Below are positions 33,683 through 44,814 of a DNA stretch of 64,000 nucleotides, piece by piece. Location: NCBI RefSeq assembly GCF_040939785.1, contig NZ_CP162553.1:5909001-5973000 (forward strand). The letters run 5' to 3'. Under the pieces are notes generated by a model. That model had not been told where the DNA came from. It worked only from the letters and a program-made list of their open reading frames with translations, and ran no database searches. This DNA is from Bradyrhizobium lupini (GTDB taxonomy: Bacteria; Pseudomonadota; Alphaproteobacteria; Rhizobiales; Xanthobacteraceae). Position 1 is the stretch's first letter. Each line of letters opens with the position of its first letter. The position numbers and the translations under genes are program-made.

Positions 33683-34921
33683 ATGCCAATGATCGACGCA
33701 CTCATCATCGATGCCTGCCGGACCCCGCGGGGCGTTGGCAAGGCCGGCAAGGGGGCGCTCTCGGGCATTCATCCGCAGCAGCTGGGAGCAACCGTGCTGC
33801 GCGCGCTCGCGACGCGCACCGGCATCGACACCGCCGACGTCGACGACGTCATCTGGGGCTGCAGCGCGCAGGTCGCAACGCAAGGCGGCGATCTCGGCCG
33901 CATGTCGGCGCTGGACGCCGGCTACGACGTGCGCGCGAGTGCCGTAACGCTCGACCGCTTCTGCGGCTCCGGCATCACCGCCGTCAACATGGCCGCAAGC
34001 TCGATCATGTCGGGCACGGAGGACCTCGTCGTCGCCGGCGGCTGCGAGATGATGTCGATGGAAGGACGCCGCGGCGGCGGTCCGATGATGATGGACAACG
34101 GCAATCTGCGCCTGCGAGCGCGGCATCCGCAGTCGCATCAGGGCGTCTGCGCCGACGCGATCGCGACGCTGGAAGGTATCACGCGAAGGGACGTCGACGC
34201 GCTGGGCCTCGAAAGCCAGAAGCGTGCCGCGCATGCGATCGCGAACGGCCACTTCAAGAAGAGCCTTGTGCCGGTGCATCGCGAGGACGGCAGCCTCGCG
34301 CTCGACCATGAAGAATATCCGCGGCCGCAGACCACGATGGAAGGGCTGAGCGCTTTGAAGCCCGCATTCCCCGCTGTCGCCGACCATGCGCTCGACGACA
34401 AGGGCACGACCTATCGCGGCCTGATCCTGCAGAAATACCCCGACCTCGAGATCGACTTCATGCACCACGCCGGCAACTCGTCCGGCGTCGTCGACGGCGC
34501 CGCCGCGATCCTTCTGGCTTCGCCCGCTTACGCCAGGGCGCACGGCCTGAAGCCGCGCGCCCGCGTCGTCGCGATGGCGAATATGGGGGACTCGCCGACG
34601 CTGATGCTGAACGCGCCGGTGCCGGCGACGCGCAAGGTGTTGGCGAAGGCGGGGCTGACCATCGACGACATCGACCTGTTCGAGATCAACGAGGCCTTTG
34701 CCGTGGTTGCGGAAAAATACATCCGCGACCTCAAGCTCGACCGCGCCAGGGTCAACGTCAATGGCGGCTCGATCGCACTCGGCCATCCCATCGGCGCCAC
34801 CGGCTCGATCCTGATCGGCACCATGCTCGACGAGCTCGAACGGCGCGACTTGAAGCGCGGTCTCGTCACCATGTGCGCGGCCGGTGGCATGGCCCCGGCC
34901 GTCATCATCGAACGTATCTAG
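33683..34921 (+). CDS. acetyl-CoA acetyltransferase (thiolase family)
   Basis: A 412-residue cytosolic thiolase. It has the acyl-accepting Cys94 in LDRFCGSGITAVNMAA, the His of NGGSIALGHPIGATG (H368) and the second Cys of MCAAGGMAPAVI (C398). The family splits or joins acyl-CoA units (acetoacetyl-CoA formation or fatty-acid beta-oxidation); the sequence alone does not fix the chain length. It is a lone gene with AGAGG before the start, 140 bp after the glycosidase. Confidence 0.93.
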   Translation: MPMIDALIIDACRTPRGVGKAGKGALSGIHPQQLGATVLRALATRTGIDTADVDDVIWGCSAQVATQGGDLGRMSALDAGYDVRASAVTLDRFCGSGITAVNMAASSIMSGTEDLVVAGGCEMMSMEGRRGGGPMMMDNGNLRLRARHPQSHQGVCADAIATLEGITRRDVDALGLESQKRAAHAIANGHFKKSLVPVHREDGSLALDHEEYPRPQTTMEGLSALKPAFPAVADHALDDKGTTYRGLILQKYPDLEIDFMHHAGNSSGVVDGAAAILLASPAYARAHGLKPRARVVAMANMGDSPTLMLNAPVPATRKVLAKAGLTIDDIDLFEINEAFAVVAEKYIRDLKLDRARVNVNGGSIALGHPIGATGSILIGTMLDELERRDLKRGLVTMCAAGGMAPAVIIERI

Positions 34922-35278
34922 CGCGAGCGAAGCTCGTCGCGCTCCCTAGAAATAAGGGAGAGAAAGTACCCGCGATCGCCACATCACGACGATCTAGGCT
35001 TGTTTTCCAGGGTGAATCGCGACCGGACTCCGACAAAGAGGCCGGTCATCGCTTGTCGAAAGCATCGAATCAGCTTTAGCAAGGCTGCGTGCGGGCCTTT
35101 GAAACAAGGTAAAATCCGCTGCCTGAGGCTTCTCCCGCTCCGGAAGTGGCTAAAAAGCAGGGTTTTTTGCCACAGAGGGCCAAAAAAGCCCGTAAAACCC
35201 CGACAAAACTGTGCAGAAGGCTATAGGCCTTCACCGGTTGGTCTAATATGCAGCCGTCAACGAATCAGAGGAGACACG
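34922..35278. other. HU upstream region
   Basis: About 357 bp with no credible gene. A short dyad (CGAGCGAAGCTCG region near 34923) follows the thiolase stop. The rest presumably holds the HU promoter. Nothing more specific is recognised. Confidence 0.45.
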
Positions 35279-35581
35279 ATGGCCACCCAAATGTCGAAAT
35301 CGCAGCTGATCGAAAAGATCGCGACCACCACCGAGCTTTCCAAGCGTGACGTCAAGAGCGTCATGGAGACGCTGACCGACGTCGGTCACAAGGAGCTCAA
35401 GAAGAACGGCCTGTTCCTGGTGCCGGGCTTCGCCAAGTTCGTGGTCATCAAGAAGCCCGCGACCAAGGCGCGCAAGGGCACCAACCCGTTCACGGGCGAA
35501 GAGATGATGTTCAAGGCCAAACCGGCCCGGAAGATCGTTCGCGCCCGCCCGGTCAAGGCCGCCAAGGACGCCGTGGGCTAA
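35279..35581 (+). CDS. HU-family DNA-binding protein
   Basis: A 100-residue nucleoid protein. MATQMSKSQLIEKIATTTEL begins the helical dimer part, and the DNA-gripping beta arm holds the diagnostic GFAKFVVIKKPATKARKGTN and NPFTGEE. The basic C-terminal tail (KAKPARKIVRARPVKAAK) is longer than in classic HU. GAGGAG lies before the ATG at 35279; the open frame reaching back to 35000 has no support. A strong terminator follows. Confidence 0.93.
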   Translation: MATQMSKSQLIEKIATTTELSKRDVKSVMETLTDVGHKELKKNGLFLVPGFAKFVVIKKPATKARKGTNPFTGEEMMFKAKPARKIVRARPVKAAKDAVG

Positions 35582-35588
35582 CAAGGCG

Positions 35589-35614
35589 AAGGCCCCCTCG
35601 AGCGAGGGGGCCTT
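35589..35614 (+). terminator. rho-independent terminator of the HU gene
   Basis: AAGGCCCCCTCG and CGAGGGGGCCTT form a 12-bp stem with a 2-nt apex, followed by TTTTG, 7 bp after the HU stop. Confidence 0.92.
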
Positions 35615-35651
35615 TTGTTCGGGGCTGTCGCGAGGACTTGAGACGGAGGGC

Positions 35652-35807
35652 TCAACCCTTGCGGCGCTTCGCCCGGACCGGGGCCGGCTGAAGCCGCGGT
35701 CCCGGCATCGCCAGCGCATCGCGAACCCCGTCGATGGCGCGATCCAGCAACTGGCGCAGCCGCTGCGTCGTCCGCGATCGCTTCGCTCTTTCCAGCAATT
35801 TCTTCAT
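35652..35807 (-). CDS. 51-residue basic protein downstream of lon (short gene)
   Basis: A short frame: MKKLLERAKRSRTTQRLRQL... ending PVRAKRRKG. It is very basic, with a helical N-terminal half. The ATG lies 5 bp beyond the lon stop on the same strand with GGAG about 9 nt upstream (inside the end of lon), so it may be translated from the hsp20-lon transcript. No family is known; a nucleic-acid-binding role is conceivable from the charge. Confidence 0.48.
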   Translation of the reverse strand: MKKLLERAKRSRTTQRLRQLLDRAIDGVRDALAMPGPRLQPAPVRAKRRKG

Positions 35808-35812
35808 GGCAT

Positions 35813-38219
<2,407 letters not shown>

Positions 38220-38227
38220 GATCGACC

Positions 38228-38611
38228 TCAGGATTTGGCGAGGCGCAGCGCGACGCAGCCGTCCATCACGAAGCGGCTGATGGCGTAACGGCCAACGGGC
38301 AATGCAATGCGGCGCTCAAAACGCCCCTGCGGCAGTTCGAGCCGGTGGATGCGGGCGTTGCGAAGCTCTGGCGGAAGGGTGCGCTGGCCGGAGATGACGA
38401 GCACGCCGTCATGGATGACAGTCTCGACATTGTCGGGATTGACGCCGGGAAGCGCGACCAGGATCAGGAGCTCATGCTCGGTTTCGAGCACGTCGATCGG
38501 CGGCTCCCAGCAGGCTTCCTGCCGGCCGAACTGCTGGCGCAGCCGTTCGGCGCGGGTCAGCGAGTCCAAGGCTTCGGACAGCATCCAGTCGAGGGGATTT
38601 TTGGGTTGCAT
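38228..38611 (-). CDS. Hsp20/alpha-crystallin small heat-shock protein
   Basis: A 127-residue ATP-independent chaperone. The alpha-crystallin core runs over about residues 35-125: WEPPIDVLETEHELLILVAL with PGVNPDNVETVIHDGVLVI and ERRIALPVGRYAISRF. The C-terminus LRLAKS is short and lacks an obvious I-x-I anchor, which could limit oligomer growth. It is 8 bp upstream of lon and likely heads a stress operon (hsp20-lon-small basic gene). I see no clear ROSE-type thermometer in the leader by eye. Confidence 0.88.
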   Translation of the reverse strand: MQPKNPLDWMLSEALDSLTRAERLRQQFGRQEACWEPPIDVLETEHELLILVALPGVNPDNVETVIHDGVLVISGQRTLPPELRNARIHRLELPQGRFERRIALPVGRYAISRFVMDGCVALRLAKS

Positions 38612-38714
38612 GATGCGGGCTCGGGTGAGGAACGCTGAATATGGGGCCGGTTCCCGAGAATTCCAGCCCGGCTGCGCGCAGGTGCCATGCGGATCGTGCG
38701 ATCCGAAAACAAGC

Positions 38715-38737
38715 GCCGCGGCCTTCCGGGCCGCGGC
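38715..38737 (-). terminator. terminator after the YciF-like gene
   Basis: The stem GCCGCGGCC/GGCCGCGGC has a 5-nt loop and is followed on the minus strand by GCTTGTTTTC. It is located just past the stop of the leftward gene at 38763. Confidence 0.8.
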
Positions 38738-38762
38738 GTTCCGTCGTCACCCTATGTGTGCC

Positions 38763-39329
38763 TCAGGCCGCCTGGCGGTATTCCTCTTCCGCCTCGAGGT
38801 TGATCACGGAGGTGGCGAGCTCGGTCAGGGCGTGATCGGTCGCCTCTTCCTCGTCCAGCGTCGCCTGCAGCAGCTTTGCCGCGTCCTGCATGCCGAGCTC
38901 CTCGGCCCAGGTGCGCAGCGTGCCGTAGCGGGAGATTTCGTAGTGCTCGACCGCCTGCGCGGCTGCGAGCAGGCCGGCGTCGAGCGCAGGCGCGTTCTTG
39001 AACTCCTTCATGATCTCGGCACCTTCGTCGGTGATGCCGTTGATCGCTTCGCAAGGCTTGCCGCGGGCCGGCTTGCCCAGCATCTTAAAGATCTGGTCCA
39101 GACGTTTGACCTGGCCCTGGGTCTCGCGCAGATGCTTGTTGAAAGCCGCCGCGAGCTCCTTCGAGTTGGCAGCCTTGGCCATCTTGGGCAGGGTCTTGAT
39201 GATCTTGTTCTCGGCGAAATAGATGTCCTTGAGCGTCTCCAGGAATAGGTCGCTCAACATCTTCGGCGCCTGACGGGCGCGGCCCGTCGACGATTTCTTG
39301 CTTGTGCGCTTCTTTGCTCGTTTTGCCAT
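38763..39329 (-). CDS. YciE/YciF-like ferritin-fold protein (DUF892)
   Basis: A 188-residue protein: a lysine/arginine-rich N-terminal tail (AKRAKKRTSKKSSTGRARQA), then the four-helix DUF892 fold with the typical FLETLKDIYFAENKIIKTLP, HLRETQGQVKRLDQIFKMLG, QAVEHYEISRYGTLRTWAEE and LDEEEATDHALTELA. Conserved Glu/His residues (EHYE, DEEEATDH) could bind two metal ions. The family is tied to stress responses in other bacteria. The start at 39329 has GAGGAGG about 4 nt upstream. Confidence 0.88.
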   Translation of the reverse strand: MAKRAKKRTSKKSSTGRARQAPKMLSDLFLETLKDIYFAENKIIKTLPKMAKAANSKELAAAFNKHLRETQGQVKRLDQIFKMLGKPARGKPCEAINGITDEGAEIMKEFKNAPALDAGLLAAAQAVEHYEISRYGTLRTWAEELGMQDAAKLLQATLDEEEATDHALTELATSVINLEAEEEYRQAA

Positions 39330-39429
39330 ACATCCTCCTCTTGAGGTGACGCGCGAAGGCATCGCCTTCCGCAATCCTCAGGCGATCAAAAGCTTTCGGA
39401 GAACGAAAGTTCCAAACTGCAGCCTGCGC

Positions 39430-39636
39430 TCAGGTCGGGCGCTTGTAGGGATCTTCCTGCCGCTGCCGCGCCTCGGTGTTGCGGTCGAGCTGCGCGCGCT
39501 CGCGGCGCCGCAGGCGCCCCGCCTTCGCCACGCCGTAGACGAGGACCGCACCGAGCACGAAGGCACCGATGAACCAGAGCCAGAGCAGGTTGCCCGAAAG
39601 GTGACCCAGCAACATTCCAATTCCACTGTCACTCAT
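39430..39636 (-). CDS. small single-span membrane protein
   Basis: A 68-residue protein: MSDSGIGMLLGHLSGNLLWL leads into one or two membrane segments (about 8-38), then a charged Arg-rich cytosolic tail (RLRRRERAQLDRNTEARQRQ). GGAG lies upstream of the start. Unknown function; it sits between the YciF-like gene and the divergent MarC gene. Confidence 0.65.
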   Translation of the reverse strand: MSDSGIGMLLGHLSGNLLWLWFIGAFVLGAVLVYGVAKAGRLRRRERAQLDRNTEARQRQEDPYKRPT

Positions 39637-39725
39637 TGTGCATCTCCGGTGATTTTCAAAGCGGTTCTATCGGGCTAAGTCAGTCCGCCAGCCATCGTTC
39701 CTGCGTCCAGGGAGCCCACCGAGAC

Positions 39726-40352
39726 ATGATCGACTTCACCCTGTCCGCGTTCGTGACGCTGCTGCTCGTGGTCGATCCGGTGGGCCTTGCGCCGGCCTTC
39801 CTCGCTGCGACCGGAGGCATGCCCGACAAGACCATGCGCACCATCGCGCTGCGTGCGCCGCTGATTGCGGCGTCGATCCTGGTGGTGATCGCCCTGATCG
39901 GAAACTGGCTGCTGCGCCAGCTCGGGATCGGCATCCCCGCCTTCCAGATCGCCGGCGGGCTGCTGCTGTTCGGCGTGTCCTACCAGATGATCTTCGGCGA
40001 CCGTCCGCATCGCGAGGCCCGCGAGGCCGATAAGGCAACCTCGGAGCATGCCTCCGACGTCGCGGTATTCCCGCTGGCGATCCCGATGATGGCCGGTCCC
40101 GGCGCGATCGCGACCACGCTGCTCCTGACCGGCGATGCCGGCTACGGACCGAGGCTCGCGATCATCATCGCGGTCGTGCTCGCCGTGTGCCTGCTCTGCA
40201 TGCTCTGCTTTGTCTCCGCGAACATGATCGCGCGGAGCCTCGGGCGCACCGGCAACGCCGTCCTCTCGCGCGTGCTCGGCATGCTGCTCGCGGCCTATTC
40301 GGTGCAGTTCGTGATCAACGGCATCGCTGCGGTCCGGGCAAGCTTGCCGTAG
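39726..40352 (+). CDS. MarC-family (UPF0056) inner-membrane protein
   Basis: A 208-residue protein with six membrane helices: IDFTLSAFVTLLLVVDPVGL, APLIAASILVVIALIGNWLL, IPAFQIAGGLLLFGVSYQMI, a charged loop DRPHREAREADKATSEHASD, then VAVFPLAIPMMAGPGAIATT, matching MarC (DPVG and PLAIP..AGPGAI motifs). Its transport role, if any, is unknown. The start at 39726 begins at the first helix. Confidence 0.9.
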   Translation: MIDFTLSAFVTLLLVVDPVGLAPAFLAATGGMPDKTMRTIALRAPLIAASILVVIALIGNWLLRQLGIGIPAFQIAGGLLLFGVSYQMIFGDRPHREAREADKATSEHASDVAVFPLAIPMMAGPGAIATTLLLTGDAGYGPRLAIIIAVVLAVCLLCMLCFVSANMIARSLGRTGNAVLSRVLGMLLAAYSVQFVINGIAAVRASLP

Positions 40353-40510
40353 AGCTGCGACAATCTGTTAATGCGTTGATTTTCATGTTTATTCCATGAT
40401 GCCATGAGGCGGCTGGCGGGATCGCGCGCGATCCGGTCCGCTTTCTCTTGCGCTGCCATATTGCTTGACGTACTCCCCGTCTGACAGGCGCCCATCGTCA
40501 GGAAATCGAG

Positions 40511-41164
40511 ATGTCGATGACAGCGGACGAGCTCGACAAGAGACAGGCCATCATCGGCGCCTGCCGCCGCATGAATGCGCTCGGCATCAACCAGGGCACC
40601 TCGGGCAATATCAGCGTCCGGCATGTGGACGGGCTTCTGGTCACCCCGACCAGCGTGCCCTACGACGCCATGACGCCGGACCAGATCGTGTTCATGACGA
40701 TGGACGGCTCGCACGCGCCCGATCAGAAGCCGTCCAGCGAGTGGCGCTTCCACCTCGACATCCTGAAGGCCCGGCCAGACGTCGACGCCGTCGTCCACGC
40801 CCATCCGACCTATTGCACCATCCTGGCGATCATGGGCCTGGAGATCCCGCCCGTGCACTACATGATCGCGGCCGCCGGCGGCGACAGCATCCGCTGCGCG
40901 CCCTATGCCACCTTCGGAACGGCGGAGCTGTCCGAACATGCCGTGCGGGCGCTGGAGGGCCGACTTGCCTGCCTGCTCGACCATCACGGCATGATCGCGA
41001 TCGGCAAGTCGCTGGACAAGGCGATGTGGCTCGCGGTCGAGGTCGAGACGCTGGCGCGGCAATATCACGGCTGTCTCCAGATCGGAGAGCCGCCGCTGCT
41101 GTCGAGCGCCGAGATCGAGCGGGTCCGCCAGCGCATGTCCGGTTACGGCATGTCGGAAGGGTAG
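40511..41164 (+). CDS. class II aldolase/adducin family protein
   Basis: A 217-residue zinc enzyme of the fuculose-phosphate aldolase fold: INQGTSGNISVRHVDGLLVT (phosphate-binding region), SSEWRFHLDILKARPDVDAV with the catalytic acid, HAHPTYC giving two Zn-binding His and DHHGMIAIG giving the third. The family cleaves phosphorylated sugars or dehydrates methylthioribulose phosphate; the sequence alone does not say which. It precedes a ClC channel gene, probably by chance. Confidence 0.88.
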   Translation: MSMTADELDKRQAIIGACRRMNALGINQGTSGNISVRHVDGLLVTPTSVPYDAMTPDQIVFMTMDGSHAPDQKPSSEWRFHLDILKARPDVDAVVHAHPTYCTILAIMGLEIPPVHYMIAAAGGDSIRCAPYATFGTAELSEHAVRALEGRLACLLDHHGMIAIGKSLDKAMWLAVEVETLARQYHGCLQIGEPPLLSSAEIERVRQRMSGYGMSEG

Positions 41165-41227
41165 GGCGGACAGAACGTGTTCCTGCGGATCAGACATCTC
41201 GCCGACCGCAAGGGGACGAACCGCATC

Positions 41228-42964
41228 ATGGTTCGGCTGCGGGCGCTGCTACGCAGCAACGAATTCTATCTGATCCCGCTGGCGCTGGTGATCGGCACGC
41301 TCGCCGGCGCCATCGTGACGCTGATGGCCGAGATTGCGCAGATTGCCCACATGGTGATCTACGGCATTCCCATCGACGTCCGCCTGTCCGCCAATACCAG
41401 CGTCAGTCCGTGGGCCGCGCTGATCGCGCCCGCGCTGGGCGGGTTGGTGCTTGGGATCATGGAGTGGTGGCGGCGACGGCTCAAGCTCTCCAGCGCGGTC
41501 GATCCGATCGAGGCGAACGCACTGCGCGGCGGCAATCTGTCGATGCGCGACAGCGTGGTGGTGTCCAGCCAGACGCTGATCTCGAACGGCTGCGGCGCCT
41601 CCGTCGGCCTCGAGGCCGGCTATACCCAGATCGGCTCGGGTATCGCCTCGTTGCTCGGCAAGTTCTTCAATCTGCGCCGCAACGATCTGCGCCTGATCGT
41701 CGGCTGCGGTGCCGCTGCGGCGATCGCGGCGGCCTTCGGTGCACCGATCACGGGCGCCTTCTACGCCTGCGAGCTGATCGTCGGCGTCTACTCGGTCGGC
41801 AGCGCGGCGCCGATCCTCGCCGCCTCGCTCGCGGGCGCCCTGACCGCGCAATGGCTCGGCGGCGCGCCATACTCGCTCGAAATACCCAAGGTCAGCGCCG
41901 TCGGCGTCGAGCAATATCTGGCGCTGATCGGTCTCGCGCTCGTCACCAGCGGTGTCGGCATCGCCGTGATGCGCTCGTCCTCGATGTTCGAGCGCCTGTT
42001 CAAATGGCTGCCGGTCTGGTTGCGCCCGGTGATCGGCGGCCTCATCGTCGGCGGTTTTGCGATCGTCACGCCGCAGGTGCTGGCGGCCGGCCACGGCGCA
42101 ATGGTGCTCGATCTCTTTCACGACATGACGATCGGCCTGATCGCGCTGATCATCGCCTTGAAGGTGACGGCCTGCCTGATCTCGCTCGCCTCCGGTTTCC
42201 GCGGCGGCCTGTTCTTTGCCTCGCTGTTCGTGGGCAGCCTGATCGGAAAGTTCTTCTCCGCGGTGCTGCTCTTGATCAGCCCGAACTTCGTGATCGATCC
42301 GCTGGTCTCGATGCTGACGGGCATGGCGACGCTGGGCGTCGCCATCGTCGGCGGTCCCTTGACCATGTCGTTCCTCGTGCTCGAGATGACCCGCAACGTC
42401 GACGTTACCGCCGTGGTGCTCGCCGGCTGCATCGTCACCTCGATCTGCGTCCGCTTCATGTTCGGGCACTCCTTCTCGACCTGGCGCTTGCATCTGCGCG
42501 GCGAGACCATCCGCAGCGCCAACGACGTCGGCTGGCTGCGCAACCTCACCGTCGAGCGGCTGATGCGCTCAGATGTTGGCAAGGTGCCGTCGACCACGAC
42601 GATCGCCGCGGTCCGCCGCGAATTCGCGCTGGGCTCGCGGCCCGGGATCGTCATCGTCAACAATGCGGACGAATATGTCGGCCTTGTCCTGCTGCCCGAC
42701 CTGTTCTCGGGCGACCTCGACACCATCGCCGACGAAATCCAGGTGATCGAGCTCGCGCGCCTGACCGAGATCGTGCTGATCCCGGAAATGAACGTGAAGT
42801 CGGCGATGGCGGTGTTCGACGAGGCGGAGGCCGAGATGCTGGCGGTGGTCGATTCCACCGACAGCCGCAAGGTGGTCGGCTTCCTTACCGAGACCTTCGC
42901 CCGCCGCCGCTATGTCGAGGAGATCGACAAGGCGACGCGCGGCGTACTCGGCGCGCTGTCGTAA
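41228..42964 (+). CDS. ClC-family chloride channel/antiporter with CBS domains
   Basis: An inner-membrane ClC protein of about 578 residues: some ten membrane helices (about 12-440) and a C-terminal pair of CBS-like modules (about 445-560: LTVERLMRSDVGKVPSTTTI, LTEIVLIPEMNVKSAMAVFD). The selectivity motifs deviate from the classic set: GCGASVGLEAGYTQIGSG where GREGP is usual, and GFRGGLFFASLF where GxFxP is usual. So ion choice and channel/antiporter mode are open. The start is uncertain: ATG 41228 (AAGGGGA about 11 nt upstream) or GTG 41177. Confidence 0.87.
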   Translation: MVRLRALLRSNEFYLIPLALVIGTLAGAIVTLMAEIAQIAHMVIYGIPIDVRLSANTSVSPWAALIAPALGGLVLGIMEWWRRRLKLSSAVDPIEANALRGGNLSMRDSVVVSSQTLISNGCGASVGLEAGYTQIGSGIASLLGKFFNLRRNDLRLIVGCGAAAAIAAAFGAPITGAFYACELIVGVYSVGSAAPILAASLAGALTAQWLGGAPYSLEIPKVSAVGVEQYLALIGLALVTSGVGIAVMRSSSMFERLFKWLPVWLRPVIGGLIVGGFAIVTPQVLAAGHGAMVLDLFHDMTIGLIALIIALKVTACLISLASGFRGGLFFASLFVGSLIGKFFSAVLLLISPNFVIDPLVSMLTGMATLGVAIVGGPLTMSFLVLEMTRNVDVTAVVLAGCIVTSICVRFMFGHSFSTWRLHLRGETIRSANDVGWLRNLTVERLMRSDVGKVPSTTTIAAVRREFALGSRPGIVIVNNADEYVGLVLLPDLFSGDLDTIADEIQVIELARLTEIVLIPEMNVKSAMAVFDEAEAEMLAVVDSTDSRKVVGFLTETFARRRYVEEIDKATRGVLGALS

Positions 42965-43014
42965 GGTCACGCGGAAGCGGGACGGCGTGCATCATGCGCC
43001 GCCGTCCGCGCCTG

Positions 43015-43272
43015 CTATCGGCCTGGCTGCAAGGGAGCAGCGACGACGCTAGCCACGATCCGGCGGACCAGTGGCAGCACCATCAGCAGCGTCGGAAAGG
43101 CGACGAGCCATGACAGCGCCCAGGCGCCCGGCCAGGTCGCGAGGAACGCCGGCGTTGCGCCGAGGCTTCGAAGGGTGGAAATGACCGACACCACGGCTGT
43201 CATGAGGATGGACAGCACAAATGGCATCACGATCGACGCATAGCGCGCCGGCAGTTTGCGAACCGCAATCAT
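43015..43272 (-). CDS. DUF2798-type small membrane protein
   Basis: An 85-residue protein with two membrane helices: LPARYASIVMPFVLSILMTA VVSVI in the first (split here) and PGAWALSWLVAFPTLLMVLP in the second, ending in VRRIVASVV. This is the DUF2798 pattern. The start region is duplicated: a 21-bp unit holding AAGAG and ATG occurs twice in tandem (43267-43308), so translation may begin at 43272 or, 7 residues longer, at 43293. It is convergent with the ClC gene. Confidence 0.8.
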   Translation of the reverse strand: MIAVRKLPARYASIVMPFVLSILMTAVVSVISTLRSLGATPAFLATWPGAWALSWLVAFPTLLMVLPLVRRIVASVVAAPLQPGR

Positions 43273-43308
43273 CTGGTTTCTCTTGGAAATCATCTGGTTT
43301 CTCTTGGA
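43267..43308 (-). repeat. 21-bp tandem duplication of ribosome site and start codon
   Basis: Two perfect head-to-tail copies of a 21-bp unit. Each, read on the minus strand, contains AAGAGAAACCAG followed by ATG. Twenty-one is a multiple of three, so both starts are in frame with the DUF2798 gene. Confidence 0.9.
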
Positions 43309-43579
43309 ATAAGACGCGTCAGTCACGGTGAACCCAAGAATGGCATCGATCCCGACGGCGTCGGTTGATGCGTTGGTTCACGTAAAACGCTTACGGCGAC
43401 CGAAAGACGGTGCGCCTGTTCATTATCCGCTCATGTTGGATGGTTCAAGCTGGATCTGGACGTTCGATCTACAATCGTTCAACGCGTGGCAGATTGCCGC
43501 GATCACGAAACCATTTCAGTGGTTTGGACGTTTAGTCTTGTTTGATTATGTCGCTTTGAGCGAGAACAGGAAGGTCAAG

Positions 43580-43969
43580 ATGAATAAAGGACCGATGATT
43601 TCCGCAGCCGGCCGCAGCGTTGGGCTGGCAGCTTTCGCAAGTCTTGTTCTGATGACGGCCCCGATCACCCCTTCGGCTGCCAACTCGCCCGCGCCCACCA
43701 AAGCCGCTGCCGCGGGCTCGGTCGCTCCGGCTGCCACCGATTTCAGCGCGGCTCGCCGCCACCGCTATTATCGGCGAGGTCCGAACGCTGCAGGCCTCGC
43801 TTTCATGGGCGTGGCGGCAGGTCTGATCGGCGGCGCGATCGCAGAGAGCAGGCGCCAGGAGTACTACGAGGACCGCTATAATTACGGTCCCGGTCCTTAC
43901 TACGGCGGCCAGGGATATTACGGCGGCGGTCCCTACTATGGTCCGCGTGGCTATTATCAGCCGTATTAG
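43580..43969 (+). CDS. exported Gly/Tyr-rich protein
   Basis: A 129-residue protein: signal peptide (about 8-34, cleavage near SAANS), Pro/Ala linker, RRHRYYRRGP, a hydrophobic glycine-zipper-like helix (AGLAFMGVAAGLIGGAIAES) and a C-terminal Tyr/Gly/Pro tail (GPGPYYGGQGYYGGGPYYG). Such proteins are common surface or envelope components in Bradyrhizobium; no function is known. GGAAGG lies before the ATG at 43580. The frame is open back to 43328 without support. Confidence 0.75.
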   Translation: MNKGPMISAAGRSVGLAAFASLVLMTAPITPSAANSPAPTKAAAAGSVAPAATDFSAARRHRYYRRGPNAAGLAFMGVAAGLIGGAIAESRRQEYYEDRYNYGPGPYYGGQGYYGGGPYYGPRGYYQPY

Positions 43970-44750
43970 GCGCCTGTCCTCGCCGCAGTCTCGTTCTCGC
44001 CAAGGGGCGGTGTTTTGCACCGCCCCTTGTTGCTTCTGCGCGAGGCGTCTCATTGCGCGACCTGTGTCGCGGGCGCGTCAATCCCTCCAGAAAAAATATT
44101 CCGCTTTACCGAAATTCGGAAACGGCGTATGTGTCGCCCATCCTGGCTCATCCTTGAGGGGCGATCTTGTGGTCGTCATGTTCGCGAGCCGGGCTTGCGG
44201 TGGACGCGGCAGCGTTCGGGTGCGAGAGGCCAAGGGCAGGGCGGATTGCTCTCCGTGAGCCCAAGGCTGCGTGCCGACGAGCGGCGCTGCTAGGCTTCGT
44301 CTCGTCTGTAAGTTTCCGGCTCCGTCGACAGGGCTGGGAAAACTGCGGCGAAATGGCGAGCCGTGCGTACGGCAAAACCGTGTGGTCCTGGCGTCCAGTC
44401 ATTTCGGGCAGTCGAGGAAAACTAAAAAATGTCGACCAATGAAGGGCTTATGGATCGGTGCCCGGTGCTGCGTCCGGCCCGAAATCGCCGGGCCCTATTA
44501 GGCCCTAGTTTCACAGCTGCCGTGTCAAGCGAGAGTTGGGGCTGCGCCCGCGCGAGGTGTGACCCGGCTGGACTGCGCCCGGTCGGCCGGCGGGTCGCGG
44601 CGCGGCCCTGCTGGATGCGATGGCCGGGCTTGCCCCTGCGCTGGCAGCGCGCTGTGGGGCCTCCCTGCGGTCTTCCTGTGGCCCGACACTGACGCCTGAC
44701 GGCGTGGCCCGTCGCCCGCGGCTCGCCCCGTCCCAGTTGGTGGCCGAACG
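43970..44750. other. gene-poor stretch with possible dispersed intergenic repeats
   Basis: About 780 bp. Frames are open in several phases but none has a ribosome site with a coherent protein. The part at 44250-44420, giving translations such as GKLRRNGEPCVRQNRVVLA, reminds me of intergenic sequence mis-annotated in many Bradyrhizobium genomes; this is memory, not a search. The GC-rich part at 44615-44750 resembles 45225-45335 (shared GGGCTTGCCCC/CGGCTTGCCCC, then GGCCTTCC and GTTGGTGGCCG/GGTTGGCCG patterns). Confidence 0.35.
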
Positions 44751-44764
44751 TTGATCCTGGTCAA
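44751..44764. promoter_or_regulatory. FixK/FNR-type box TTGATCCTGGTCAA
   Basis: A perfect TTGA-N6-TCAA palindrome, centred 57 bp upstream of the small membrane protein start at 44815. CRP/FNR-class regulators (FixK2 in Bradyrhizobium) bind this consensus under low oxygen. Confidence 0.65.
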
Positions 44765-44814
44765 GTACTGCAATCGGCTGCCGCTGGATGGATTGCAGAG
44801 CTGGGGAAGTAAAC

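Noticed and set aside
40465..43113. A very long (882-codon) rightward frame
   Set aside because: It runs out of phase through both the aldolase and ClC genes and is Arg-rich nonsense; the real genes are in another phase with full family motifs.
44250..44420. Structured RNA (riboswitch or tmRNA) in the 44.3-kb stretch
   Set aside because: I could not match any conserved riboswitch core, tag peptide or downstream regulated gene; evidence is too weak.
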